Positions 34,301-50,330 of a DNA stretch of 64,000 nt are shown in pieces. The DNA lies in the NCBI GenBank assembly GCA_037974965.1, contig JBBPFI010000007.1:868001-932000 (forward strand). The letters are read 5' to 3'. The position numbers and the translations under genes were made by a program. Numbering within the stretch: the stretch's first letter is position 1; the number at the start of each line of letters is the position of its first letter. Under the pieces are notes generated by a model. The model had not been told where the DNA came from, did not search any database, and worked only from the letters and a program-made list of their open reading frames with translations. This DNA comes from Dacryopinax spathularia. Its lineage: Eukaryota; Basidiomycota; Dacrymycetes; Dacrymycetales; Dacrymycetaceae.

Positions 34301-37300
34301 CGCAATTCCATTAGTTACGCCGCCCAAACGCCTTGGCTCGAGCAGCAAAGTATCAAAGAGAACATTCTTTTCGGAAACCCGCTCGATGCCACGCGTTATG
34401 ATGCTGTCATCGATGCATGTGCATTGAAGCCAGACTTTGCTATGTTGGAAGATGGCGACGGTAAGTGATCTTGTTCTCCTATACTTTGCTCCTGCGACTG
34501 AACGGTGGTAGACACCGAGATTGGCGCACGGTAGGCGTAGGCGCTCTCCCGTAAAATCTCTCTTGACATTTTTTAAGCGGCGTATCCCTATCTGGTGGAC
34601 AGAAGGCTCGTGTCGCGTAAGTGTCGACTCGAATCCCTCCGGAGTCCAATCATAGCTCACTATCAGCTTCTAGCCTCGCGCGGGCAGCGTACGCAAGGAC
34701 GAAGGTACCGCGGTGCCCTGTAGGCTTACCACGCGGCTCATGCATGCTGAGTAGACCGTGCTTTTGGACGACCCGCTCGCCGCTTTGGATAGCCACAGCG
34801 CCAGATATGTTTTTGAAAATCTGTTGCAGGGTCCCTTGATGGAAAATCGTACAGTGGTACGTATCTTAGTCAAGGTCTCAGGTTCCAGTTAACAATATCC
34901 GACGCAGGTCCTAGTCACACATCACGTGGATATGGTTCTTCCCGCGGCACATTACCTGGTTCGAATGCTGGATGGAAGGATTGACACGCAGGGCACCACG
35001 AAAGAATTACGGGAGAAAGGCGTTCTTAGCCAGATCGTAACGGAAGAAACGGCAGTAGCGAAAGAGGAGGACAAGAAAGCCGACGCAGCCGAACACAAGG
35101 ATCCTGAAATAGAAGCAGTCGAGGGTGTCAAGCCCACTAACGGAGTGGCTGACACGCCTTTGAAGACGAAGAAGGCAAGGCGTCTTGTAGAAGACGAAAC
35201 GAAGGCGGAAGGGAGCGTGGATTGGCGTATATACAGGAATTACCTTGCTGCATCTGTGAGTCATGAACAGATATCCGGTACTGTTGCCTCATGCACGCGC
35301 AGTCATTAATCCTCTGGGGCGCCAATCTTGCATTTATCGTATTTTACCAAATGCTTACCGTCGGAGAAAAGGTAAGCCATGCTTGCCTCCATTATGTAGC
35401 TTGACTAACTAACATCACCAGTACTGGATCAAAGTTTGGGGTCAGGTACGAAACAAGCATGGTGGAGGATATTGGCTCACCCCGCGTTGCAGCACTACAG
35501 CATCAGTGCAGACGTTCGTCACACGGTTACGTCCTCCATCGCGAGGATCCCCGAGGCAGTGGAACTACAGGGCGTCGGCTTTCAAGCTATGCATCATGCT
35601 CTAAGTACGGGACATCATCAAATAGTCACTGGAGTCATCGCTCTCCGAAACGCAACGCTGGTCACCACCCCTTCTGCGAGCTGGACCGCAATCCAGCTGC
35701 CAAATGCTACGGATCATCCATTCTTTTATATTGGGATCTATGCGGTGAGCATCTATCTCAGACCGCGACGTACACCTCTAACTTACGTTGCTCTCGGCTG
35801 CTGCAGGCCATCGGAATGGGGGCAGCAAACGTTGCAGTACTAGACACTATATTCCAGACCATTGCTGGCTATCGAGGGTGAGCAACGTCTCTCCACTTTC
35901 CTGCACGACCTGACAATGCGTCTCCAGATCAAAGTGAGGACGGACGATTTCCAAGCCGGAGTGCTCACTAATTTTGGCAGAGTGTTGTTTGCGCGGCTGC
36001 TGAAAACCGTAGTTCGAGCACCGATACGATGGTAGGTTTCGGCCATGTAAGTCAATCGTGTACGTTAAATCTCCTCCGAAGGTTCGACACTACGCCCACA
36101 GGAAGAATACTCAACCGCTTCTCTCGTGACATCCAGACCATCGACACAGAACTACCTAGCTCTTTGGTGCGTCCATTATGCGATCTTTTCCCTCTCAGTC
36201 CTAAATTTGGTCTAGCGAGCATCAGTTGCCTTCCTATGCGCCTTCATTGCCGCAGTGCTCGCTGTTGGGATCATTCGTGCGTAGAGCATGGTAGGCTCCT
36301 GACCAATGACTGACGCATATCCCCAGTGCCAGCTTTCCTGGTGCCCGCGCTGGTCATAGGGCTAACCTATTACGTTTTAACGGTTGGGTACGACATGATA
36401 TCTGTTATAGCGCCTCAAAGAAACTCATCTTGTCCAGGTATCTGAACACAAGTAGAGATCTTCGCCGCATGGAGTCCACCACCAGGTCCCCGATTTTCTC
36501 GGGCTTTGCAGACATGCTGGACGGCATAACGACGGTTCGCGCATTCTCCGCTGAAAAGCGCTTCTTCCACGCGCTGCATGCGAAAGTCGACAAAACGCAA
36601 ACTTACTTCTGGAACATGTGGATGCTCAACCGATGGTTACTGTTCCGTTTTGACAGTCTCGGTGCTCTGTAAGTCTATCTCTTTTTGAATATACGATACG
36701 ACACTGAAGGTTGCCCAGATCGGTTTTCCTTACCACGCTCATCGCTCTTTCTGGCTGGATTGACGTTGGCATGGCTGGATTAACCATCACACTCTCTATG
36801 ACATTCACCATGTCGGTGTACTGGACTTGTAGGCCCTTTCAACAGCTCGTCCGGGCACACTTACTGATGGTCGTGTAGGTCGCTTCGTCACGTACGTTTT
36901 GTTTGCTTCATGCATCTGCGTTGCATGCCGACTTATCCACTGCCGTAGTCAACTTGAGATGGACCTGAACTCTGTGGAGGTACGTTCCGGTCACTAATCG
37001 TAAAACAATCGTTGTAATGCTTCGATAGCGTGTAGTCGAGTACTGTGATCTACCGTCTGAGGTAGGCCATGCCCCTGCTTGCATACGCCTCTGCTTATTG
37101 TCGGTTCCCAGCCACCCTTAGTCATAGAGGGGCATCGACCACCAGCATTCTGGCCTTCCAACTCCGATTCGAATCATTTTGTCTCGGTCGAGAACCTGGA
37201 AGTTGCTTATGCACCGGAGCTAGAACCAGTGTTGCATGATATATCCTTCCAGCTCGCTGCCAGGGAAAAGATCGGGTATGGCTTCTACGCTCAGGTTGGG

Positions 37301-38539
37301 AATGGTGGCGATTGAAGCGCGTTATCTGTAGGCTACTCGGACGGACGGGGAGTGGAAAGAGCACACTGGCGATGAGCTTCCTCCGCTTTGCTGACCCTCG
37401 GAAGGGACGCATCATAGTGGACGGTATCGATATTACCACCATTGGCTTGCAGGATCTGCGATCGAGAATAGTGAGTGCCGCCGTGCCGTTACGTGACTGA
37501 CGTTATCTTACCGAATGATCAGACGTTCATCCCGCAAGGTATGCGCAAGCTAACTTGGGCAGGGCTATAGCGATATTGATGACGCTCTAGATGCTGTTCT
37601 GTTCTCTGGGACAATACGGTATGTGGCAAGCACACATTGGAGAAGTACAAAAATCCTTATGCCCTGTTTTACAGTGACAACCTGGATCCCTTTGGCGACC
37701 ACTCGGACGACGATTGCTGGGACGCGCTTCGCCGTGTTAATCTCATTTCGGAAAGCCGGTACAACAGTCATCGGAACTCGCAAGCATCATCCCGCGAGCC
37801 CTCAAGACCGACTTCTCCCACGGGGGACAATGACACGCCAACTACTCCTACCTCCATTACCTCTGCAACAGTGGTTGGAGAGGACCGGGTCGTCATTACG
37901 CTTGAGACGAAAGTCAGCTCGGGAGGCGCGAACTTCTCGCAGGGACAGAGACAGCTGATCGCGTTGGCTCGAGCGTTACTGAGACAAAGCTCGATGATCA
38001 TCATGGACGAGGTATGTTTCCAGTAATCACACTTCACAGTCGGGAGCCGATTTCGCTTGTTTAGGCAACGGCCAGTGTAGACTTCGAGACCGTAAGTCGT
38101 TCGGAAAGTTGATTGTCCACCCCTCCTCATTACATGTTCTCCCAGGACTCCAAAATTCAAGCGACCATTCGCACTGGTACGTTTCCCTAGTTTTTCGACG
38201 CAACCTTCATTGACATCGGCCTGCAGAATTCAGCAACTCTCTGCTCCTCACGGTTGCCCATCGTATTCGGACAATCATCGGTGAGTTCATGCTAGAATGG
38301 GAATTCCTCGTGCTGATCCGCGTGCAGACTATGACCGTCTGCTCGTCCTCGATGCCGGCAGAGTTGCAGAGTATGGGTCTCCACCCAACCGGATGGCAGC
38401 AGCTGACCTCAGTACCAGATTCGACACGCCCATCAACCTGCTCAATAAAGAGACCGGCATCTTCAAAGAGATGTGTCTCAAGAGCGGCACATACCAGGAG
38501 CTGTATGACGCAGCAGCGAAGAAGGCAGCTGGGCAGTGA
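31381..38539 (+). CDS. ABCC-type full ABC transporter (MRP-like)
   Basis: Membrane ATPase of the multidrug-resistance-associated family, which exports or sequesters glutathione conjugates, bile acids or other organic anions. The coding sequence is cut by at least 20 short introns; I did not fix every border. The order is an N-terminal TMD0 with about five membrane segments (31381-32032), the first membrane domain, NBD1 with Walker A GPTASGKT and signature LSGGQ (about 33950-34980), a Lys/Glu-rich linker, the second membrane domain (about 35220-37000), and NBD2 with Walker [10 protein letters not shown] and signature FSQGQ (about 37180-38540). NBD1 Walker B reads VLLDDP, NBD2 IIMDEA, the asymmetry normal for ABCC proteins. 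Two introns seem to use GC-AG borders. The gene ends 102 bp from the convergent RAD51D-like gene. Nothing suggests a broken gene. Confidence 0.88.
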
Positions 38540-38641
38540 TACCTTGACCGGAAAAGAGGCAGGATGCGCTGGAAAAGGTAGAAGCACCTCATTATAGCTA
38601 CATGCGCCTGATCCATAGAGATACATGAATGCTATAACCAT

Positions 38642-40136
38642 CTATGCCGGAAGGAGAGCGAGGCCATCCTGATATCATCAATCAGCAGGGGCCCAGAATG
38701 GCAGGCTTGGTCCACATACCGATTTGAAAGCACACCATGTCCCCGACATCTGTCCAGAATTGATCAGCCTCTTCCGCCGCATGTTGTTCGAGACGGAACA
38801 CGCACCGAACTTCTCGACCTGAGCACCTCAGCAACATACACCTTTTCTCGAGTGGCCTTCAGCACAGCAGGATCATCGGGGAAGATATCCTTCCCAGTCG
38901 AGAGCCATAACGTCGCGTCCGTAAGGAACGTAAAGGTCGGTCCGAGCGCAGGTTTAAGCGTGCTGTTGATGAACGCCGACAGCTCGTTTCGCGTCTCCTT
39001 GTTATCCGTCGCTTGTTTTTGTACGGCTGGATCAGGTTGGCCTCCCTCCGTCGGTTCGTCGGGTCCAGGGTTGATGTAAGGTCTGGCCAGGACCGCATTG
39101 TTTATCACCTGGGGTGAAAGCGTTAATATGAAGTCCGATAACATGCGAGATGAAGCGCATACAAGAACAGTCAAGGGGCCCGATTTCGCCAGATCCTTCA
39201 ACTGGCGGAGGAAAGATACCATAATCGCATGTCCTGAACAAAGTCAGCAACCACGCTCAACCATCACACAAGAGAAATCCCGACCGACCTTGCGATGAGA
39301 CGCTAGAGATCTCCTTCGACAAAAGGGGCGTGATGGCGTCTATGACCACGAATCGCGGAACGGTAGTGTCGGCGCCTTCCGTTTTCAGCTGTCATCCGGC
39401 CGGATCAGCAAGATAGGCGAAGAACATAGGAAGGGCTTACCTCAATCGACTGACGAACAAGGTCTAGCGTGTCTAGTGCTTCAGCTACGTCGAAGCACTT
39501 TGCAACCTGAAGTCGGTGGAGGGCGTCCCCCTCACTCTGCAGATCGATCAGACGCATACATGACCAATGGAGGCGAGCTCACCTCTGGGTCGATGAGATG
39601 GCATATTTCTAGAGCTCGATTGGGATTGAACGAGTTCGAAGTGTCAATCCATAGTGCCGTTCCTTGCGGTTGGCTTGTCAAATAGCGGAGGATGACTTGG
39701 AACGCCAGTAGCTTGAAAATCCACGTTCAACAAGCGCATATATGCGCGAAAAAAGGAGACTCACAGTCTTGCACGTCTCCTTCCCACCAGAAATCTCGAT
39801 GACTCCATACTGCCCAAACCCGTCCAGCAGGTCGTCAAGCTCCTGCAGGCCACAGTATCCCTTGTACCGCGCCTCCTCCTGCTCTTTCGCGCGCATATAT
39901 GCTTCGTCCCCCCTCACCCCAGGAGCAGCAACGAACTTCGTCACTTCCTCCTTCAGCTTCTCAAACTCCACATAGCTCATAGATCCATGCGGGAGAGTCG
40001 CATACTGCGCCGAGGTGGAGGAGGTGAAGAGCAAGTCCTCGGACGTCTTCAGTCCTGCTTGCTCGAGGAGGTCGGCGTACTGCGAGTAGTCTTTGCCGCT
40101 CTTGGCTAGGGTGACGAGCACGGCTCGTAGGCGCAT
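38642..40136 (-). CDS. RAD51D-like RecA-family recombination protein
   Basis: Nuclear RAD51 paralogue expected to help RAD51 filament assembly in homologous recombination. Exon 1 is 40136-39765 and exon 2 39711-39583; later exons run to the TAG at 38642-38644, with a small C-terminal exon encoding MSGTWCAFKS and a last one encoding DGLALLPA. Family signs are a helix-hairpin-like N-terminus (LLEQAGLKTSEDLLF), the ATPase block GVIEISGGKETCKT, TALWIDTSNSFNPNRA, the Walker B-like strand FVVIDAITPLL, SGPLTVLVINNAV and GPTFTFLTDATLWL. The Walker A has Cys where the second conserved Gly of GxxxxGK[TS] is expected. It could also be called Rad55- or XRCC2-like; paralogue assignment within this family is uncertain. 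It shares a 165 bp divergent promoter with ALG12. Confidence 0.72.
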
Positions 40137-40301
40137 TGAGAGCTGCTCAGTTGATGCAGAGGCATCTGAGACGCGTCCTCACGCGTGAGACACGAAGGAA
40201 AGTCGCGAAGAAGTCGCGGTCCTTCTGATCCACGTCATGGACGACGCGTTGGACCCTTTCCCCCTCCTCGACATCAGTGGTTTCCCAAGGTGGGCACGAT
40301 C
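40137..40301. promoter_or_regulatory. Short divergent promoter, RAD51D-like gene and ALG12
   Basis: 165 bp separate the two start codons. The region contains no obvious TATA box. Two ACGCGT-like words (GACGCG, CACGCGTGAG) near 40170-40185 resemble the MluI cell-cycle box ACGCGT that drives replication and repair genes in fungi; this is inference. Confidence 0.4.
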
Positions 40302-42202
40302 ATGCCCGGTGGTCCACCAGAGGCGCTCTTCGACCTCCTTTTCTTCCTGGTTACGGGCATACACCTGGTTATTGCCCCGTTCACGAAAGTCGAAGAGTCG
40401 TTCAACCTCCATGCGGTACATGATGTGTTCATGTACGGTGTCCTCCCCGAGGGGTTGAGGCATGTGCGTCTCACCCTTACTTTCTCCTGCAAGCTTGACT
40501 GAGGGAAGAACAGTATGACCACTTTGACTTCCCTGGCGTCGTCCCTAGGTCATTTATCGGCGGTGTACTACTGGGAGGAGCGCTATACCCAGCAGCAGCG
40601 CTCGCCAAAGCACTCGGCCTGCTGCGGACAAAGCTAGAACTCCAGATAATCGGTCCGCCTACCCAGCCACCTAGCACCTTCTCAGGCTGACAGGATGTAG
40701 CAAGAGCCCTCCTAGCCTTCATAAATGTCCTCAGTCTCATCATCCTCCGACGAGCAACGAGCAAACGTTTCGGCAAGACAGTGGGGCTGTTCTTCATCGT
40801 CCTCACGTGCACGCAGTTCCACGTCCCATTCTGGATCAGCCGGACACTGCCCAATATGTTCGCTTTCCCACTTGGTGAGTGCAACTGTCCATTTACGAGA
40901 TAATTATGGGCTGATTGGAGGCTAGTGAATGTTGCGAGTGCTTTAATGCTTGAACGGCCGGTTTCACCGCAGCGATCGGAGAGGAACTATCGGATCGCGC
41001 TTGCATTTGTTGTGGCGGCGACCACGATATTTCGGGCTGAGCTGGTTCTGCTCCTTCCTGGCCTACTCGTGGAGGGCATCTCAAGGAGCGTGCCCATTAG
41101 CAGGATCTTCCTTACAGGCGCTATATCCGGGATCATTGCATTAGGTAAGAGCTACAGTATCTCCGATCCGTCCCTTGATGTACCTAATGTTTATGTAGCC
41201 GCAACCGTGCTGGTCGACTCTTACTTCTGGCAACAATGGCCTATGTGGCCCGAGTTCCAAGGCATATGGTTCAATGTCTACCAAGGAAAAAGTCAAGAGT
41301 GGGGCGTGCGTCTCCGACCCTCCCGTCAGACTCCTCCCCTGCTGACCTCTCCAGACAGGTCTCACCAATCCACGCCTACTTTACCGAACATTTACCTAAG
41401 CTCCTCCTGGGCGCTCTTCCACTCTCTCTGATTGGGCTGGCGGACTCGGGCGTGCTGGGGATGGTGCAGCCTTGGATCGCTTATCTTAGCATGATCTCTT
41501 TGCTGGGACATAAGGAATGGAGATTTATCGTGTATGCTGTGCCGGTGTTCAACATCGCGGCTGCACGAGGTGCGCACATGCTGTACGTCCTACTCCCCAT
41601 GCTCTCTGCCAAGATCTCACGATTGCTCCTAGACTTGGCCGTACCCGCAAAGGCGTGTTCGCGATCATAGTCCGGCTAGGAGTCACTGGCCTGCTGTTCG
41701 GAAACATCGCCGCCACGATCCTACTCACGACCCTGTCGAGCGTCAACTACCCAGGAGGGGAAGCGATGCTAGCACTCCACAATTCCCTCCCCGCAGCATC
41801 CAAAGGTATTCCTCTCCCACACCCTCCTTCAAACCTCTAGCTAACCCTTGAACAGTACACGTACACATCGACAACCTCGCCGCCCAAACAGGCGCCTCTC
41901 TCTTCACACAACTGAACGGCGAGCCCTCTGGCCCGTTCCTCGCCTCACCGGTCGTTCCTTGGGAATACGACAAGTCCGTGATCGTCTACGACTACAGTCC
42001 GTTCAGCCACGTAATAACAGAGCGACCTGAGGAGCTGCCGGGGAATTGGGAGGAGGTAACGAGCGTTAGAGCCCTGGCGGGGGTTAAGCTGCCGCGGAAG
42101 GGAGAACTGAGGACCGTAAGAAGTTTGAGGGATTTGTTGGGTATGCTCGCTGGGGTGGTGAGGTTGGAGCCGAGGTTGTGGATTATGCAGAATCGGAGGT
42201 AA
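40302..42202 (+). CDS. ALG12: Dolichyl-P-Man:Man7GlcNAc2-PP-dolichol alpha-1,6-mannosyltransferase (ALG12)
   Basis: ER membrane GT-C glycosyltransferase that adds the eighth mannose to the lipid-linked N-glycan precursor. Exons begin 40302-40463, 40514-40652, 40701-40874 and 40926-41144, followed by at least three more, ending at the TAA at 42200-42202. Signature blocks are TKVEESFNLHAVHDV, then after intron 1 YDHFDFPGVVPRSFIGG, the luminal Glu-Glu loop of the GT-C family, TQFHVPFWISRTLPNMFA, VDSYFWQQWPMWPE, and GHKEWRFIVYAVPVFNIAAA. Many hydrophobic segments fit a polytopic protein. ALG9 and PIGB share the fold, but the FPGVVPR and HKEWRFI blocks fit ALG12 best. The ATG chosen lies just before the first membrane segment. 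Confidence 0.88.
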
Positions 42203-43569
42203 CAGGCACCGTCTCTTACGGGATGTATACCAAATCCAAAACCCGTTATCATAATCATATCACCCAGTGTCCGCCGCGCCCACATTATCAATAACCGAAA
42301 GCAGAACCCGCCCAGGCCATTGATATTTTTGTGGCGAACAAACCCGCGCGGAACCATCTCCCCAGAAAAAGGACGATAAATTGATGGAATGATGGCGGTC
42401 GTCAAGGAGCAAGGCTTCGCGAGGCTTCTTCCGCTAGGCTTTTTAGCCGCGATCGGCGGATCTCCGCCTTTCCGCTTCGTGGTCGGTGCCTCGTGGTGGG
42501 TGCTTGGTGCCTCATGTTGGTTGTGACTCCGAAAAGACCCAAGCAGGCGGAGGGAATTGGAAGCCCTGGCGGGGTTGATGGTACCGCCCAGCAGTTGTCT
42601 ATTGTACCGTCTCTCTCTCTCCGTCTTCCGCACTAAGAGGGAAGAGAGAGAGGATGGAAAGACAAATGAGAGGGTGAGACAAGCAGGGTCCGGGGCCGAG
42701 CCGTAGGGGTCCCACGGGGAACCGGAAACGCTCGTCGGGTCGAGCTCTGATTGGCTGAACGCAAAAAGTATAATTGATGATGGTGCAAATTGCACATTGC
42801 ACATTGGGGGGGGATCAATAATGGATGATGGAGTTTAGGAGAGGGATGTGGCTGGGTGTTGGCAATCAGATGGCGTGTTTGTGTGGTGTCGGGAGTGCTT
42901 GGCGGTGTGGTCGCAAGAAGCAGAGGTGGAGAGCCTTTATCCCACCCATCCAGTGAGCCCTGACCGTTTGGAGGGACAACGCGACGACAGCGTTGCAGCC
43001 TTCAGTTCCTTCTTTCACCTCCAGCAACCGACCACACTTCGGCGAACCCTCCGGCGCTGTGTTGGTTGTGGGTTCTTCATTCTCTGTTCTCTGTTCTCTG
43101 TTTCTATTCTTTTCCCCCTCACCTCGTCTCCGCCCGTTCCCCCGCCTCCGCCGTTGCTCGCTTCCCCCGCCCCGCCCGTTTGGCCTTTGACTTCACACGC
43201 CCCTCGATCACCCTCACCTTCCCTTTCTACACACGCAGCTCAACGACCAAGGACGACAGCTCGTCGTTACCTGGGCTCTTGTCGTCGTCGTCCATCACGC
43301 CTTGTACCGCATCAAGAGCGCCAAGGAGCTATTTTTATCCCTGCCCCTTTCCCACGCATCTGCGATCAAGACGCAAGGAGGGTCGACGACCATCATCATC
43401 AGCAGTAGCAAAGGGGGAGCGCACGACCGCCTCAGCTCGTTTGTCGATACCCCTCACTTGCCCACTTGCCCTACACCGTCCCCTCCGTATCCGATACATC
43501 GTCAAGCAGGTGCCGTGGTTGCTGTACACACCTACCCAGCCGAGCACATCCCAGATACCCTAATCAACC
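42203..43569. other. Intergenic region between ALG12 and the YANK kinase
   Basis: 1.4 kb with no gene. A run of eight or more G lies near 42806. A long C/T-rich stretch at about 43070-43250 precedes the kinase start and is typical of fungal promoters and 5' UTRs; plus-strand frames through it (42848-43408, 43066-43563) are low-complexity Ser/Pro translations and are not called. Confidence 0.5.
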
Positions 43570-45326
43570 ATGGGAGCGCTCTGCTGTCGTCCCGAGGTAC
43601 GCACGCTCCATCTCCTGATACGCGCACAGCTCGCTGATACGGCATGTATCTGATAGCCAATCGACTTCGACGGCGAAGTGAACCTGTTCCATTTCGCGCT
43701 ATTAAGGAGTGTCGGCAAAGGCGCTTTTGGCAAGGTGCGTCTCCTTTCCCTCCTCTCGCGGTAGGATGGGTGGGGGGGAGATGCTGATAGAGATGGCGGG
43801 TGTAGGTCCGAGTCGTACAGCATAAACAGACGAAAGAGCTGTTTGCGCTCAAGTATATCAACAAGGCGAAATGTGTCAAGATGCGGGCTATTACGAATAT
43901 TATCCAGGAACGGAGGTTGCTCGAGGAGGTGCGCCTCTCTTCCAGAACGAGGAGAGATGATGCTGAACAAGCGGATAGATCGACCACCCCTTCGTTGTGA
44001 ACATGCGATATGCGTTCCAGGATGACGAGAACTGTTTCTTCGTGCTGGATCTGATGCTTGGTGGAGACCTGCGATGTGCGTCCCCCTCCTTACCCTCCCG
44101 CTTCCAGCGCATACTGATGTCCATCATAGTCCACCTGGACCGGAACGGCCCAATGGCAGAAGAAGTCGTACGGTTCTATGTTGCCGAGCTCTCATCCGCC
44201 ATCAGCTACCTGCACGATAAGCGGATAGTGCACCGGGATCTCAAGCCGGACAATATCTTGCTTGACGAGCGGGGGCATGCGCATATTACGGATTTCAATA
44301 TTGCGGTGCATTATTCGCCTAGGAAGCTTATGACGGGCGTGGCGGGGAGTATGGCTTACATGGGTGCGTGAAATATTGTCAGCAGTGCTTGGGATGATGG
44401 CTGCTAATGGGATGGACAGCACCGGAAGTGCTAACGAAGCGAGGCTACTCCTACCAGATCGACTGGTGGTCCCTAGGCGTCGTAGCGTACGAACTAATGT
44501 TTGGCAAACGTCCCTTCAAAGGCAACACGAACTCGAACCTCACCCAATCCATCACAAAAGACAGCGTCAAGTTCCCCGAAGACGCGACTCAGAAACACTC
44601 ACGCGAGGCATTACACTGTCTCGTCTCCTTCCTGGAACGAGACCCGAGGAGGAGACTAGGGTGTCATAGTTTAGATGACGAGGCGAGGGAAGTGAGGGCG
44701 CACCCGTGGATGCGCGACTTTGACTGGGACGCATTGGAGCGGAAGGCGCTCACACCCCCTTTCGTGCCGGACGTACGTCTCCCTTATCCATCCTATTTTC
44801 AGTTATATCGGACTGACGATGATGTGTACCTTTGCAGTCCAAAAAGGCGAACTTTGACGCCTCGCACGAGCTGGAAGAGCTGTTGTTGGAGGACAACCCG
44901 CTGAAGGCACGAAAGCGGAATGCGAACCTGGACGTGAATTCGCTCAGCGCAGACCAACGAACACTAGAAGAACAGTGCGTCCGCCTTCCTCTTTCCTTTC
45001 GCAATGAGCGATGCTGAGAGCAGGATGGTAGATTCACAGTATACGACTACAAAAAGATGCACCGCAAGTCGTACTTCAACACCTCGCAACAAATAGTCAG
45101 CACGATCACGGCCAACTCCTCGGGCCCGGACAGCTCGCGCCCCCCAACACCGGGGATGGCAGAGCTCCCAGCGGCGCTGACGGCCGAGATTGATATGTCG
45201 ACTAAGATGATGCCTGTTACGCGGACGCAGGCGATGGAGCTTGCTAGTCGACCAGGTGATTCTCATTCTATGCGACGTGTTTCTGGCTTGGAGGAGCAAA
45301 GGGACTTACAGGACGGAGCAGAATAA
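43570..45326 (+). CDS. YANK/STK32-type AGC serine/threonine kinase
   Basis: Protein kinase of the AGC group. Eight exons, 43570-43596, 43657-43734, 43806-43928, 43979-44075, 44130-44363, 44420-44772, 44838-44974 and 45032-45326, join in phase to about 447 residues. The N-terminus MGALCCRPE fits N-myristoylation at Gly2 with palmitoylation of Cys5/Cys6, so membrane attachment is likely. The catalytic core has the glycine loop VGKGAFGKVRVV, the ALKYINKAK lysine, HRDLKPDN, and ITDFNIA in place of DFG, a hallmark of YANK kinases. APE and the DWWSLGVVAYELMFG helix follow. The C-terminal tail (FTVYDYKKMHRKSY) is a Phe/Tyr-containing AGC-type tail, then a disordered end. The first exon encodes only nine residues. 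Confidence 0.9.
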
Positions 45327-46618
45327 ACTTGGCTTGGCTAGCATTTGACCTCGCTACGCTTCTCTCTCTCTCCGACATGAACATCGATCGTCAGCCGTAC
45401 CGCCCTCGCACCGAGAAGTAGGAACTAGACGACCTGACGACCCGTATGTTCCAACCGTTGCCGTTACATCTTTTTCGGGATTCGGATGACTATGACGCTC
45501 CTTTTCACTTCTCCTTTCTTCCCTTTCTCACATCTAATCCTCCTTTCTTTCTTTGGCATGTGTCGCTAGGCCGGCACCTTTGACGCGCTGGGTACTTGCT
45601 GACCCCGCTCCTTCCCTTCCCTTCCAACCAACGGCTCCAGACGCCGGAGTTTTGCTTCGCTCCCTCCCTCGCTTTGTTGAGCTTGCTATTTTTTTGTGTT
45701 CCTCGCACGTCCCCCACGCCAAATTCCCCTTACATGAACGGTTACCCCTCTGCCTTGGTAGCATAGAGAGTTGCAATAATATCTGGTATTTCAAGGACAA
45801 ACAACCGCTTCGCTGTCTCCGACCCGCTCGCATCTCGGGGAAACAGTCGTCTTTCTTCCTTACTGTCATCAGTAGCCGGTTGGGCCAGTCCCAAACGAGC
45901 GTAAGCAGAACGTGACCCCACCTCGATGCCCTACGCCCAACACCCGTGCTTCCGGAAGCTTCGTCCCTTCCCCCAGTCCAGTCAGCGAGGCATCTCGTCA
46001 TTCCCCTTCATCCTCGCGCCGAGCTTCTTACGCTTAGCAACTACAAAACATCCCCCTTCATACCTCATAAGGCGTCGAGATCGGGATAAACACATTGCGG
46101 CATGGGCATAACATACCAGTACGGACTGCTGCCCGTCCCACGGGCACTTTCATGTAACGTGACACCCCGCACACGCCCAACAAAGCGCAACATTCCTCCG
46201 GTATGAATCGCATCCGACACTCCGTCCCCCCACAGGCTTCCCCGCAGTGTCACTCGTACGGTGCGTCAAAGAAGTTCGAGCGAGGCACGCGGGCCAGAAG
46301 CCTCTCCCCGCCCGGTCCATGAAGAACAGTCTCATTCCATTCCTTTCCATTCCGGCACGAGACGAGAGAAGCAAGAGTCAGAGCTGGCAATAAACATCGG
46401 CTCTTTGCTTTGCTTTGGGATGGGATGCTGTGAGGCCTGCGACTGGGGCAAGGCAACGCGGGTATAAGGACTACAGGACACCGCCATTTCCCTCGTCTGG
46501 TCTGGGCTATTCCTCTTCCCCTCCTCTCCCTCCTACCCCTCCTCTCCTTCCTCCCCTCCTCACCTCCCCGACTCCCATCGATTCGATCGACTGAGACATA
46601 CAGTATACGACAGCCAAC
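45327..46618. other. Intergenic region upstream of the GH31 glucosidase
   Basis: 1.3 kb without a recognised gene. A minus frame of 155 codons (45534-46001) and plus frames of up to 120 codons have no motif. The last 200 bases look like the promoter of the next gene (see separate entry). Confidence 0.5.
46455..46618 (+). promoter_or_regulatory. Likely core promoter of the GH31 gene
   Basis: GGTATAAGG at about 46460 is a TATA-like element roughly 155 bp before the ATG. It is followed by a nearly pure C/T block at about 46508-46568, the common fungal pattern of a pyrimidine tract ahead of the transcription start of well-expressed genes. Confidence 0.55.
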
Positions 46619-50073
<3,455 letters not shown>

Positions 50074-50330
50074 GAGGCTTCGTTCGGTTCGAGGTTGAGG
50101 GATGTAGCTTGGTATACCATAGCATGGATCACCCCTGTAGCGTTTAACAATACCACAATTTTGTCACAACAGCTGTCAGGGCACGGGTGCACGAGACTGA
50201 TAGAGGGGATGCGTGGTCACTTCCGCCGTGGAAACCGCATGATCCTGCAAATCCCCTTTTGTACAAAGTCTGCGGCTCTGGTATCCAACATTGTGGTATA
50301 ATACACTGCAGCCTACACCGAATATCAGGC

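Noticed and set aside
34200-34760. Possible breaks in the ABCC gene, where the frame shifts repeatedly
   Set aside because: Each shift coincides with splice signals that restore Walker A, LSGGQ and Walker B in order, so short introns explain them.
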